From NCBI GenBank assembly GCA_005790965.1, contig SXTL01000063.1, positions 1-14,237 on the forward strand: DNA of 14,237 nucleotides, read 5' to 3'. Shown here one piece after another: positions 8,046 through 14,237 of the stretch. The stretch comes from Burkholderiales bacterium (GTDB taxonomy: Bacteria; Pseudomonadota; Gammaproteobacteria; Burkholderiales; Thiobacillaceae). Position 1 is the first letter of the stretch, and each line of letters starts with the position of its first letter. The translations under genes were made by a program, and so were the position numbers. Below the pieces are notes generated by a model. It was not told the DNA's origin, searched no databases, and saw only the letters and a list, made by a program, of their open reading frames with translations.

Positions 8046-8232
8046 TGGCGCTGGGCCGATGGGGTCCGCGTATTTCGGAGTGTTTCATGGTGTCCTCCGT
8101 TTGGCTGGCTGTGATTGACCAGGGTTCGAACCGTTGTAGCGGCGGCTGCAGGCGGTTTAACCGACCCGGGGTGCCGACTAACCTGCACCGAAATAGTTTT
8201 CGCACCGCGTGGTTATTGAAGGGTCTCCGGTC

Positions 8233-9702
8233 ATGAATGAGCTATTGGCTGCAATCGACTTGGGCTCAAACAGTTTTCACTTGCAGGTAGGCCGGGTTGA
8301 GGGCGATCAGCTGTTTTACCTCGATGCGCACAAGGAGAGCGTGCGCTTGGCTGGGGGATTAATGGCTAGCGGGGCACTGGATGCCGCGTCGCAACGGCGT
8401 GCGCTGGATTGTCTGGCGCGCATGGGCGAACGCTTGCATGGGATGCCGCCCGAGGCGGTGCGGGTGGTGGGTACCAATACCTTGCGGGTGGCGCGCAATG
8501 CTGAGGATTTTCTGGTGCGGGCGCGTGCCGCGCTGGGGTTCGATATTGAGGTGGTGGCGGGCCGCGAGGAGGCCCGCTTGATCTATCTGGGGGTCTCGCA
8601 CAGCTTGGCCCATGCCGAGGCCCCGCGTCTGGTGGTGGATATCGGGGGCGGTTCGACCGAATGCATTATTGGGCGTGGTTACCAACCCAGTGCGCGGGAA
8701 AGTACGCGCATCGGCTGTGTGGTTTATTCCAACCGGTTTTTCCCGCGGGGAGTCGTGACCAAGGCCGCCATGAAGGAGGCTCGTCTGGCGGCTGAGGTTG
8801 CGCTGGGCCCGGTGGTGGCGCAGTTCCGACGCGGCCGTTGGGAAACAGCGATCGGTTCCTCGGGCACGGCGCGGGCCCTCGGTGAGATTCTGTTGCAAAA
8901 CGGCCAGTCAGATGGCGCGATTACGCGTGCCGGGCTTAAGTGGTTGTGCGCTCAAATGGTTGCGGCGGGCAATACGCGTGTGTTGGAGTTGCCCGGCCTC
9001 AAGGCCGATCGCAAGCCGGTGATTGCCGGCGGCTTGGCGGTCATGGTGGGCGTGTTTGAGGCCCTCGATATTGAGACCATGACAGTGGCGCAGGGGGCTA
9101 TGCGGGAAGGAATTCTCTGGGATTTGCTGGGGCGTAGCCATCACGAGGATATGCGCGAGGTGACAGTCAGCCAATTCATGCGTCGCTACCATGTCGATGC
9201 GGCTCAAGCCGGACGGGTCGAGGCGACCACTCTGGCCTTGCTCGCCGGCACCAGCCATACGGATGCCGCGGCTCTGCGCTTTGCCCGCTGGGCGGCGCGG
9301 CTGCACGAGATTGGCCTGTCGATCGCGCATAGTGGCCAGCATCGACATGCCGCCTATATTTTGGAGAACGCCGATATGCCGGGCTTCTCGCGTCAGGATC
9401 AGGCCTTTCTGGCGCGGATTGTGCGGGCCAGCCGGGGTGGGCTGGCTAAGCTGGCGTTGGCGGCAGATGATCCCGCCTGGCGGCTGATTCTGCCCTTGCG
9501 TCTAGCGGTTTTGCTAAACCAGAACCGGATCGGTAAGGGCATGGCCGATGTGCGTCTGCAGTGTCGGGCGGGCGCCTGTACCCTGAATCTGGGTCATCCC
9601 GATGCGCAGGATGGCCCCCTGACTCGGGCCGCCCTAGAGGTCGAAGTACGGCAGTGGCAGGATCTCGCTGCGTCTTGGCGTTTGCTGCGGGTGGGACGCT
9701 AG
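8233..9702 (+). CDS. ppx: Exopolyphosphatase (Ppx/GppA family)
   Basis: Ppx removes terminal phosphates from inorganic polyphosphate; the related GppA hydrolyses pppGpp. The product has 489 residues from ATG 8233, which has GAAGGG about 8 bases upstream; a GTG at 8209 is the less likely start. The actin/Hsp70-like ATPase motifs are present: phosphate-1 AIDLGSNSFHLQVG (residues 7-20) and phosphate-2 VVDIGGGSTE (134-143). The likely catalytic glutamate lies in GREEARLIY (E112/E113). A C-terminal HD-like part begins near ARLHEIGLSIAHSGQHRHAAYI. The length of about 490 residues and the neighbouring ppk favour Ppx over GppA. It ends 100 bases from the end of the oppositely transcribed ppk, so synthesis and breakdown genes sit tail to tail. 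No PhoB box was found before it. Confidence 0.92.
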   Translation: MNELLAAIDLGSNSFHLQVGRVEGDQLFYLDAHKESVRLAGGLMASGALDAASQRRALDCLARMGERLHGMPPEAVRVVGTNTLRVARNAEDFLVRARAALGFDIEVVAGREEARLIYLGVSHSLAHAEAPRLVVDIGGGSTECIIGRGYQPSARESTRIGCVVYSNRFFPRGVVTKAAMKEARLAAEVALGPVVAQFRRGRWETAIGSSGTARALGEILLQNGQSDGAITRAGLKWLCAQMVAAGNTRVLELPGLKADRKPVIAGGLAVMVGVFEALDIETMTVAQGAMREGILWDLLGRSHHEDMREVTVSQFMRRYHVDAAQAGRVEATTLALLAGTSHTDAAALRFARWAARLHEIGLSIAHSGQHRHAAYILENADMPGFSRQDQAFLARIVRASRGGLAKLALAADDPAWRLILPLRLAVLLNQNRIGKGMADVRLQCRAGACTLNLGHPDAQDGPLTRAALEVEVRQWQDLAASWRLLRVGR

Positions 9703-9751
9703 GCGGAGCAAGCCCAAGGGCTATCCCTGCGGTGGGGCCAACCTTTGTGCC

Positions 9752-9777
9752 CGCCCAGACCTGGGTATCAGGTGGCG
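9752..9777. terminator. Hairpin between converging ppx and ppk
   Basis: CGCC (9752-9755) pairs with GGCG (9774-9777), and ACCTG (9759-9763) with CAGGT (9769-9773). A CAG bulge sits on one side and the loop has five bases. It is the clearest hairpin in the 100-base gap between ppx and ppk. No run of T follows on either strand, so it is only a possible bidirectional terminator. Confidence 0.33.
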
Positions 9778-9802
9778 CAGGGTGCGCAGAGTGTCATTCC
9801 CG

Positions 9803-11854
9803 TTAGTTTGACAAGGCTTGCAGCAGAAAGGTTTGGGCCTCGAACAGCTTGCCACGGCGGGCGCGGCGCCGGAAGCTGCCGTCGGGTTGCATCTCCCAGG
9901 CCTTGACATTGTCTTTCAGCGAGGCCTTGAGGCTTTCATTGATGACGCGGCGTTTGAGCTTGGCGTCCAGTACCGGAAAACAGGTCTCGATGCGGCGGAA
10001 GAAGTTGCGGTCCATCCAGTCGGCGCTGGCGAGGTAGACATCCTCGGCGCCTCCGTTATGGAAATAGAACACGCGATGGTGCTCCAGAAAGCGGCCAAGG
10101 AGGGAGCGCACGCGGATGTTGTCGGACAGGCCCGCAACTCCGGGGCGCAGGGCGCAAACGCCGCGTACGATGAGGTCGATTTGTACGCCGGCTTGCGAGG
10201 CTTCGTACAACGCATTGATCACCTTGGGTTCGAGCAGGGCGTTCATCTTGGCAATAATGTGAGCCTTTTCGCCCTTACGAGCGCGCTCAGCCTCGCCTTG
10301 AATGGCGGCCATGATGTGCGGGTGCAAGGTGAACGGCGCTTGCCAGAGATGGTTGTGGGTCTTGGCGCGGCCCAGCCCGGTCAGTTGCGTAAATACCTCG
10401 TTGACATCTTCACAGAGCGAGGGGTTGCTGGTGATGAGGCCAAAGTCGGTGTATAGGCGGGTCGTGCGGGGGTGATAGTTGCCGGTACCGAGGTGCGCAT
10501 AGCGGCGGATCTTGCCGTTTTCGCGGCGCACGACCAGCGCCAGTTTGGCATGGGTTTTGTAGCCGACGACGCCATAAACGACATGGGCGCCAGCCTTTTC
10601 CAGACGCTCGGCCCAGTTGATGTTGGCCTCCTCGTCGAAGCGGGCCATCAGTTCGACTACGGCAGTAACCTCTTTACCGTTTTGGGCAGCGGCAATCAGG
10701 TGCTGCATGAGTTCGGATTCGGTGCCGGTACGATACACGGTCAACTTGATAGCCAGAACCTGCTTGTCGACCGAGGCCTGACGCAAAAAATCCATGACCG
10801 GCTGAAAGCTCTGGTAGGGGTGATGAAGAAGGATATCGCCTTGGGCAGCGGCCTTAAAAAGATCGGGTTGTTTGAGTAACTGGCTGGGGAAGGCCGCGTT
10901 AAAGGGTGAAAATTTGAGATCGGGCCGCTCAACCACATCCGGTACATTCATTAGGCGGACCAGATTAACCGGCCCATGCACTTGGTAGAGGTCTTTTTCG
11001 TTGAGGTGAAACTGCTGCAGCAGGAAGCTGCGCATCTCGGCCGAACAATTGTCAGCAACCTCCAGGCGTACGGCGTTACCAAAGTGACGCTGCGGCAACT
11101 CGCCGGCCAGTTGCTCGCGCAAGTTCTTGTTTTCTTCGTCATCCACAAATAATTCAGAATTTCGGGTCACGCGGAACTGGTAGCAGCCGAGGACCTCCAT
11201 GCCGGAAAATAGCTCGCCGACATGGGCGTGCAGGATCGAGGACAGGAACACAAAGCCGTAATCACAGCCCGCTATCGCCGGAGGAAGTTGGATCACGCGC
11301 GGCAAGACGCGCGGTGCTTGCACTACCGCATGGCTTGAGTTGCGGCCGAAGGCATCTTTTCCGGACAGTTCAACGGCGAAATTGAGACTCTTGTTGATGA
11401 CATTGGGAAACGGGTGCGAGGGATCGAGTCCGATGGGCGTCAGGACCGGCATGAGATCGCTAAAAAAGTAATTGCGGATCCATTCGATTTGCTCGTCTGT
11501 CCAATGCGTCCGGCGGAAGAAACGAATACCCTCGGCCGCGAGTGCCGGAAGGACTTCTCGGTTGAGGACCTCGTATTGGCGGGCGACGATTTGGTGTGCC
11601 GTCTCGGTGACCATGGCATAAACCTGGCGCGGGGTCAGGCCATCCGGGCCACGCTGACTGGGGGCTAGCTGCATTTGCTCCTTGAGTCCCGAGACGCGCA
11701 CCTCAAAAAACTCGTCCATGTTGCTGGAGGTGATGCTGAGAAAGCGAAGCCGCTCCAGAAGTGGGGTGGTCAGGTCCTCAGCCTGCGCGAGAACCCGGCG
11801 GTTGAATTCCAGGATGCCAAGTTCCCGATTAATGAGACGATCTTGTGTGGGCAT
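9803..11854 (-). CDS. ppk: Polyphosphate kinase 1
   Basis: Ppk1 reversibly transfers the terminal phosphate of ATP to a growing polyphosphate chain and is usually membrane associated. The 683-residue length is typical. The N-terminus (NRELGILEFNRRVL, followed by SNMDEFFEVRV) is the standard Ppk1 opening. The histidine in RYAHLGTGNYHPRT (H454) aligns with the autophosphorylated active-site histidine of the family. A second conserved stretch, RFLEHHRVFYFHNGG with ADWMDRN, supplies the other active-site histidine near residue 592. The start at 11854 fits the family N-terminus; a weak GCGGAA lies just upstream. It converges on ppx and diverges from napD. Upstream on its own strand is a strong PhoB box (11920-11937), implying induction when phosphate is scarce. 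The sequence is intact. Confidence 0.97.
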   Translation of the reverse strand: MPTQDRLINRELGILEFNRRVLAQAEDLTTPLLERLRFLSITSSNMDEFFEVRVSGLKEQMQLAPSQRGPDGLTPRQVYAMVTETAHQIVARQYEVLNREVLPALAAEGIRFFRRTHWTDEQIEWIRNYFFSDLMPVLTPIGLDPSHPFPNVINKSLNFAVELSGKDAFGRNSSHAVVQAPRVLPRVIQLPPAIAGCDYGFVFLSSILHAHVGELFSGMEVLGCYQFRVTRNSELFVDDEENKNLREQLAGELPQRHFGNAVRLEVADNCSAEMRSFLLQQFHLNEKDLYQVHGPVNLVRLMNVPDVVERPDLKFSPFNAAFPSQLLKQPDLFKAAAQGDILLHHPYQSFQPVMDFLRQASVDKQVLAIKLTVYRTGTESELMQHLIAAAQNGKEVTAVVELMARFDEEANINWAERLEKAGAHVVYGVVGYKTHAKLALVVRRENGKIRRYAHLGTGNYHPRTTRLYTDFGLITSNPSLCEDVNEVFTQLTGLGRAKTHNHLWQAPFTLHPHIMAAIQGEAERARKGEKAHIIAKMNALLEPKVINALYEASQAGVQIDLIVRGVCALRPGVAGLSDNIRVRSLLGRFLEHHRVFYFHNGGAEDVYLASADWMDRNFFRRIETCFPVLDAKLKRRVINESLKASLKDNVKAWEMQPDGSFRRRARRGKLFEAQTFLLQALSN

Positions 11855-11891
11855 GGGTTCCGCTGAGGGTCTTGGTTAGATGAGGAGCCCT

Positions 11892-11897
11892 ATGCTA
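11892..11897 (-). promoter_or_regulatory. Candidate -10 element of ppk
   Basis: Read on the minus strand this is TAGCAT. It lies 11 bases beyond the end of the weaker PhoB pair (11909-11926), the spacing found in PhoB-activated promoters. The predicted start near 11885 would give a leader of about 30 bases. Confidence 0.4.
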
Positions 11898-11904
11898 AGC
11901 CAAG

Positions 11905-11937
11905 CGGGATGAGGCTTCCATGACATATTTATGACAG
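11905..11937 (-). promoter_or_regulatory. PhoB box array upstream of ppk
   Basis: Read on the minus strand, 11937 to 11920 is CTGTCATAAATATGTCAT. This differs at one position from the familiar PhoB consensus of two CTGTCAT-like halves with an A/T-rich 4-base linker. The 11-base period continues once more with a weaker third unit (11915-11905, GCCTCATCCCG). The array therefore consists of three tandem units, the last two correctly spaced for the -10 at 11892-11897. A phosphate-starvation response of ppk is the natural reading. Confidence 0.72.
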
Positions 11938-11952
11938 GATTACGGGATACTC

Positions 11953-11966
11953 TTGTCATGAGTCAA
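11953..11966. promoter_or_regulatory. FNR/DNR-type palindrome, site 1
   Basis: TTGTC-ATGA-GTCAA has half-sites of the CRP/FNR superfamily with one asymmetry. It is centred 41 bases before site 2 and lies between the PhoB box and the nap promoter, so it could act on either gene. It sits inside a longer inverted repeat, CTCTTG...CAAGAG (11950-11969). Confidence 0.45.
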
Positions 11967-11993
11967 GAGGGGTGTTCTAATGCGCCCACACTA

Positions 11994-12007
11994 TTGACCT
12001 TAGTCAA
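11994..12007. promoter_or_regulatory. FNR/DNR-type palindrome, site 2
   Basis: TTGAC-CTTA-GTCAA is a perfect 5-4-5 palindrome of the type bound by FNR-superfamily regulators. The TTGAC half departs from the E. coli FNR half TTGAT, so a DNR/NnrR-like or other subfamily member may be the true binder. Confidence 0.55.
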
Positions 12008-12070
12008 GGTTTACCTGAAAAGTGGATATCAATATGGACACATCGTTACATAGTGATAAAAGTCGACTTC

Positions 12071-12084
12071 TTGATGAATGTCAA
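12071..12084. promoter_or_regulatory. FNR/DNR-type palindrome, site 3, closest to nap
   Basis: TTGAT-GAAT-GTCAA matches the motif given for DNR-type regulators (TTGAT-N4-GTCAA) and is one base away from the FNR consensus. Its centre is about 50 bases before the start predicted from the -10 at 12116-12121, so activation of napDA in low oxygen or with nitrogen oxides is likely. Confidence 0.6.
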
Positions 12085-12112
12085 TAAACGAATGAAGTTG
12101 TTGTTTTGGTGT

Positions 12113-12121
12113 TGGTATAAA
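12113..12121 (+). promoter_or_regulatory. Extended -10 element of the nap promoter
   Basis: TG-G-TATAAA is an extended -10 about 26 bases before the napD ATG. No -35 is recognisable 16-18 bases upstream, as expected for a promoter that depends on an activator such as the one bound at 12071-12084. Confidence 0.42.
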
Positions 12122-12147
12122 GAGCCCGCGCAGAGAAAGGATGGAGT

Positions 12148-12459
12148 ATGAATTTGTCAGGAATCCTCGTTATTGCCAAGCCCGAATGGGTACCTCAGGT
12201 TGTTGCTGACCTTGCGGCTCAGGACGGGCTTGAGGTGCATCAAACTGACCCGGTATCGGGTCGCATCATTGTGGTGCAGGAAGCGGCCGATATTCACGCC
12301 GAGATTGAAGGTGTGAAACGGATCAAAGCCATGCCCCATGTCGTAATGGCAGATATGGTCTATCACTATTTTGCCGAAGACGAGCAGGCCTATGACGCCA
12401 TGCCCGCCGAACTTGCCGAAGACACCTCCGTGTGTGTGCCGGCTTATCTCAACGCCTGA
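12148..12459 (+). CDS. napD: NapD, chaperone for periplasmic nitrate reductase
   Basis: NapD is a small cytoplasmic protein that binds the twin-arginine signal peptide of NapA and holds back export until the molybdenum cofactor is in place. This product has 103 residues. It begins with NLSGILVIAKPEWVPQV, keeps the central GRIIVVQE strand, and has the MPHVVMADMVYHYF segment that is typical of NapD. An AAGGA is placed 6 bases before the ATG at 12148. The last 20 or so residues are acidic and less typical. It is the first gene of the nap operon, 24 bases ahead of napA. This order (D before A) is common in proteobacterial nap operons. It is divergent from ppk across 293 bases of regulatory DNA. 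Confidence 0.93.
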   Translation: MNLSGILVIAKPEWVPQVVADLAAQDGLEVHQTDPVSGRIIVVQEAADIHAEIEGVKRIKAMPHVVMADMVYHYFAEDEQAYDAMPAELAEDTSVCVPAYLNA

Positions 12460-12483
12460 TCATTAGCCAAAGGAGCAGATGCC

Positions 12484-14237
12484 ATGGGAATCACCCGTCG
12501 TGAGTTTTTGAAGAATAGTGTGGCCGCCAGCGCGGCCGCGACCGTAGGTCTGCCGCTGTCTGAGCAGGCCGAGGCCGCTGTCGCCCAGTCTGAAGCGGGC
12601 TGGCAATGGGACAAGGGGGCCTGTCGCTTCTGCGGCACGGGTTGCGGCATCATGATTGCGACCAAGGATGGCCGTATCGTGGCCACCAAAGGTGACCCCA
12701 AGGCGCCGGTGAATAAGGGCCTGAACTGCGTCAAGGGCTACTTCAACGGCAAAATCATGTATGGCCAAGACCGTTTGACTCAGCCCTTGCTGCGCATGAC
12801 CGATGGCAAGTTCGACAAGAAGGGCAAGTTTGTGCCTGTGTCGTGGGATACCGCCATGGATGTCATGGTCGAAAAATTCCTGGCGGCCTACAAGGAAAAA
12901 GGCCCGCATGGGGTTGGTATGTTTGGTTCCGGGCAGTGGACGGTGCCGGAAGGTTATGTGGCTGCAAAACTCTGGAAGGCCGGTTTCCGCTCTAATAACA
13001 TCGATCCCAACGCCCGTCACTGCATGGCCTCGGCCGTAGCGGCCTTTATGCAGACCTTTGGCATTGACGAACCCGCCGGTAACTATGACGACATCGAGCA
13101 CACCGATACGGCCGTGCTCTGGGGCGCCAACATGGCCGAGATGCACCCGATTCTGTGGTCGCGAATCACCGACCGGCGCCTGACCCATAAGGACATGAAG
13201 GTGGTCAACTTGTCCACCTATTCCAACATGTCGTCCGACATTGCCGACCTTGAGATTGTGTTCAAACCCAGTGGCGACTTGGCCATTCAGAACTACATTG
13301 CCCGTGAGATTATCAAGCGCAATGCCGTGAACTGGGATTTCGTCAAGAAGCACACTGTGTTCGCCACTGGCCCCTACGACATTGGCTATGGTTTCCGACC
13401 GAAGAATGCCGACAAGTTTGCCTCGCCGGCCGAGATGGAAGTGGTCAAGAACGAACAGACGCGCGTCCTCGACAAGTGGGAGGCCATTGGTCAGCGCAAG
13501 AAGGCCGGCGATGTCGTACCGCAGGCCAATGCCGCTACCGCAGGCAAGGATTGGGCCATTTCCTTCGAGGACTTTGCCAAGGCGTTGGAGCCGTATGACG
13601 CCGACTTCGTGGTGGCTACCGCCAAGGGCGATCCCGACGAATCAGACGAGGTTTTCAAGGCCAAGATCAAGGAACTCGCCGATTACTACTGCGACCCGAA
13701 GCGCAAGGTGGTGTCCTATTGGACCATGGGTTTCAACCAGCACCAGCGCGGCACTTGGGTTAACGAGCAGTGTTATATGAACCACATGCTGGTCGGCAAG
13801 CAGTCGATGCCGGGCAATGGCGCCTTCTCCCTGACCGGGCAACCGTCTGCTTGCGGTACGGCACGAGAGGTTGGCACCTTTGCCCATCGTCTGCCGGCTG
13901 ACATGGTGGTGATGAACCCGAAACATCGGGCCCACTCCGAGCATATCTGGCATCTGCCCGCCAAGACCCTCAACCCGCAGATGGGTAGCCACTTCGTCAA
14001 GATCATGCGTGATCTGGAAGACGGTACCTGCAAGTGGGCTATGGTGCAGGTCAACAACCCGTGGCAGAACACCGCCAACCTGAACCACTGGATCAAGGGC
14101 GCGCGCGAGATGGACAACTTCATTGTCTGTTGCGACGGCTATCCAACCGTCTCGGCCAAGGTGGCCGATCTGGTTCTGCCGGCGGCGATGATCTTCGAGA
14201 AGTGGGGCTTCTACGGCAATGCCGAACGGCGCACCCA
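12484..14237 (+). CDS. napA: NapA, periplasmic nitrate reductase catalytic subunit, 3' end outside the window
   Basis: NapA reduces nitrate to nitrite in the periplasm with bis-MGD molybdenum and one [4Fe-4S] cluster, receiving electrons through NapB/NapC-type cytochromes. I translated the frame from ATG 12484 to the window end: 584 codons with no stop. AAAGGAG lies about 9 bases upstream. The nearby ATG at 12479 is in another frame that soon stops. A twin-arginine signal is clear (TRREFLKNSVA, R5-R6), with a likely cleavage after the alanine-rich region near residue 33. The cluster ligands are C47, C50, C54 and C82 (CX2CX3CX27C), and the molybdenum ligand is C180 in ARHCMASAV. The conserved GFNQH and FSLTGQPSACGTAREVG segments follow. 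About 53 residues separate YGFRP from SFEDF (306-360), more than I remember for E. coli NapA, and the part after residue 500 also differs. The rest of the operon lies beyond the window. Confidence 0.97.
   Translation, partial: MGITRREFLKNSVAASAAATVGLPLSEQAEAAVAQSEAGWQWDKGACRFCGTGCGIMIATKDGRIVATKGDPKAPVNKGLNCVKGYFNGKIMYGQDRLTQPLLRMTDGKFDKKGKFVPVSWDTAMDVMVEKFLAAYKEKGPHGVGMFGSGQWTVPEGYVAAKLWKAGFRSNNIDPNARHCMASAVAAFMQTFGIDEPAGNYDDIEHTDTAVLWGANMAEMHPILWSRITDRRLTHKDMKVVNLSTYSNMSSDIADLEIVFKPSGDLAIQNYIAREIIKRNAVNWDFVKKHTVFATGPYDIGYGFRPKNADKFASPAEMEVVKNEQTRVLDKWEAIGQRKKAGDVVPQANAATAGKDWAISFEDFAKALEPYDADFVVATAKGDPDESDEVFKAKIKELADYYCDPKRKVVSYWTMGFNQHQRGTWVNEQCYMNHMLVGKQSMPGNGAFSLTGQPSACGTAREVGTFAHRLPADMVVMNPKHRAHSEHIWHLPAKTLNPQMGSHFVKIMRDLEDGTCKWAMVQVNNPWQNTANLNHWIKGAREMDNFIVCCDGYPTVSAKVADLVLPAAMIFEKWGFYGNAERRT

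Noticed and set aside
8115..8139. TTGACC followed by the palindrome GGTTCGAACC in the gap before ppx, suggestive of a promoter, a LexA site or a tRNA T-arm.
   Set aside because: No -10 hexamer lies at suitable spacing, the flanks do not form a T-stem or any tRNA cloverleaf, and the known LexA spacings do not fit. It is left as a bare palindrome.
9711..9722. AGCCCAAGGGCT just after ppx as a terminator hairpin.
   Set aside because: Its arms leave a two-base loop, which is sterically poor, and there is no T tract.
9818..10456. Plus-strand open frame of 212 codons across ppk.
   Set aside because: It is antisense to a well-conserved part of ppk containing active-site residues, with no recognisable protein features.
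12463..13353. Long minus-strand open frame across napA.
   Set aside because: It is antisense to an unmistakable napA with intact cofactor ligands; the low-complexity translation has no family resemblance and reflects GC-rich codon bias.

Overview
The window looks like the chromosome of a GC-rich member of the Pseudomonadota, probably a beta- or gammaproteobacterium with anaerobic, nitrate-respiring metabolism. The basis is the set of gene families: a sigma-54 activator, a YbiB/TrpD2-like protein, a fused SpmA-SpmB protein, Ppx and Ppk1, and periplasmic nitrate reductase. I cannot name a genus. There is no IS element, tRNA, rRNA or CRISPR array. All genes are on the + strand except ppk.

Layout. 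Positions 1-875 hold the 3' part of a sigma-54-dependent activator. Next is a two-gene unit (960-2419) of a TrpD2/YbiB-like protein overlapping a small Rieske [2Fe-2S] ferredoxin. A COG2509-type FAD dehydrogenase (2628-4253) is followed one base later by a B12-binding-type radical SAM protein (4255-6180). Then come a membrane-anchored GyrI-like ligand-binding protein (6254-6784) and a fused SpmA/SpmB nucleoside-recognition membrane protein (6816-8045).

From 8233 to 11854 lies a polyphosphate module. Exopolyphosphatase Ppx (+) and polyphosphate kinase Ppk1 (-) converge on a 100-base gap containing a hairpin. Divergent from ppk, and separated from it by 293 bases, is a nap operon: napD (12148-12459), then napA (12484 onward, cut by the window end).

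The most informative non-coding stretch is the ppk/napD intergenic region. On the ppk side there is a close match to the PhoB box (11920-11937, minus strand), within a possible three-unit 11-bp tandem array placed properly before a -10-like hexamer. On the nap side there are three 14-bp FNR/DNR-type palindromes (11953-11966, 11994-12007, 12071-12084) and an extended -10 element. Phosphate-controlled polyphosphate synthesis and oxygen- or nitrogen-oxide-controlled nitrate respiration may therefore share one control region, as would suit a denitrifying, polyphosphate-storing bacterium. That physiological link is inference.

Other points worth a second look are the loss of the PRPP-binding motifs in the TrpD2-like protein and its tight coupling to a Rieske protein, the CX4CX2C cluster motif in the radical SAM protein, and a NapA that seems to belong to a long variant. 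I did not find a clearly new multi-gene system.
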